From contig NC_056525.1 in NCBI RefSeq assembly GCF_019175285.1, forward strand, positions 120,402,931 to 120,466,930: 64,000 nucleotides of DNA, in the 5' to 3' direction. Shown one piece after another: positions 63,373 through 64,000 of this stretch (the first letter of the stretch is position 1; each line of letters starts with the position of its first letter). This DNA comes from Sceloporus undulatus. Its lineage: Eukaryota > Chordata > Lepidosauria > Squamata > Phrynosomatidae. The translations under genes and the position numbers were made by a program. Under the pieces are notes generated by a model, which saw only the letters and a program-made list of their open reading frames with translations, was not told where the DNA came from and ran no database searches.

Positions 63373-63559
63373 CAGTGGTTCTCAACCTTCCTAATGCCGT
63401 GACCCTTTAATATAGTTCCTCTTGTTGTGGTGACCCCCAACCATAAAATTATTTTCATTGGTATATGCAAATATGTGTTTTCTGATGGTCTTAGGCGACC
63501 CCTGTGAAAGGGTCATTCGACCCCCAAAGGGGTCCTGACCCACAGGCTGGGAACCACTG
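63373..63559. mobile_element. SPIN-like hAT MITE, second copy, perfect 8-bp duplication
   Basis: Left end CAGTGGTTCTCAACCTTCCT, right end 'cacaggctgggaaccactg'. Flanked on both sides by CTTTAAAG (63365-63372 and 63560-63567). Opposite orientation to the copy at 36236-36433. Interior has 'tgttgtggtgacccccaacc' and 'tggtcttaggcgacccctgt'. Confidence 0.9.
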
Positions 63560-63623
63560 CTTTAAAGAGTTTCGTTCTGCACAGCAAAGAAGATCCTACA
63601 TTCAAATGCAGGCTCTGTTTCAG

Positions 63624-63818
63624 TACAGTGTGCCCACATCAACTGTGGGCTTGCTATCCACAGTTTGGCAAGCCCTGGCTTTTTCAATGGGCATGTGTAA
63701 GTGGATGCGCGCACCCACTGAAAACAATGGGACTTAAGGTCCAATGTTTTTTGCTATACGGGAATGGGGTGGGTGGCTCATGGAACAGATCCCCCATAGA
63801 TAGCAAGGGGCAACTGTA
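63624..63818. mobile_element. Tigger-like MITE, TA-flanked, distinct subfamily
   Basis: TA-CAGTGTGCCCACATCAACTG at the left and AGCAAGGGGCAACTG-TA at the right, with 'cccactgaaaacaatgggac' inside. It shares the CAGT...ACTG TA-flanked layout with the other Tigger-like copies but differs internally. Confidence 0.7.
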
Positions 63819-63819
63819 T

Positions 63820-64000
63820 TACTTTCCCGCCTGGAGAAAGTGAAATGTGTGTATGCATACAATTGTGTGTACAAGTGTGTAGCTCTACTCCATTTCTCTC
63901 ATGGGGACAATTCTGGAACAACGGAGTACAACATTCTAGCAGGTCCTTGGGGTTTGCTTCTGTAATTTCCCTGCAGTTCTTACACATATTCTTGTGTGTA
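63820..64000. other. SMG7 intron at the window edge
   Basis: A (TG/TA)-rich patch near 63848-63880, then nothing recognised. The next upstream SMG7 exon lies outside the window. Confidence 0.45.

Noticed and set aside
1-64000. Retroviral, LTR, Polinton or other virus-like fossils; CRISPR arrays; prokaryotic operons
   Set aside because: None seen. Interspersed repeats are all LINE, SINE or DNA-transposon types, and the genes are spliced vertebrate genes.
1-64000. A novel multi-gene biological system
   Set aside because: The three genes are well-known, functionally unrelated neighbours kept by synteny; nothing supports a new system.

Overview
The window is vertebrate genomic DNA, most likely from a squamate reptile and probably an iguanian-type lizard. 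The repeats are what point there: a BovB LINE, tRNA-derived SINEs of the Sauria type, 5S-rRNA-derived SINEs, CR1 and L2 LINE fragments, SPIN-like hAT elements and many palindromic MITEs. The species call is inference, and species level cannot be settled by eye. No intact virus-like or LTR element was seen.

Layout: (1) 1-3200 is a repeat-bearing flank with two CpG-rich, NRF1-motif-bearing patches; the second (about 3050-3200) is the ARPC5 promoter. (2) 3202-14620, plus strand: ARPC5, the p16 subunit of the Arp2/3 complex, in four coding exons. Its first intron has the hallmarks of a U12-dependent AT-AC intron. Exon 1 as assembled carries several small indels. (3) 14620-22880 is an intergenic, repeat-dense stretch with a long purine-rich tract. 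(4) 22880-46645, plus strand: NCF2 (p67phox), in fifteen coding exons that join into an unbroken 512-residue protein, with PU.1/RUNX/ETS-like motifs just upstream. (5) 46845-64000, minus strand: the last eight coding exons of SMG7, a nonsense-mediated-decay factor, convergent with NCF2. The rest of SMG7 lies beyond the right edge.

The order ARPC5-NCF2-SMG7, with NCF2 and SMG7 tail to tail, is the conserved tetrapod arrangement known from human chromosome 1q25, read here in the opposite orientation. The three genes serve actin branching, the phagocyte oxidase and mRNA surveillance; they do not form one pathway. Introns and intergenic DNA hold at least eight copies of one palindromic, probably PIF/Harbinger-like MITE family, five Tigger-like TA-flanked MITEs, two SPIN-like elements with perfect 8-bp target duplications, and two informative nested insertions.

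I found no new gene system. The observations most worth checking are the AT-AC intron and exon-1 indels of ARPC5, the 20-nt NCF2 microexon, and the nested and palindromic repeats.
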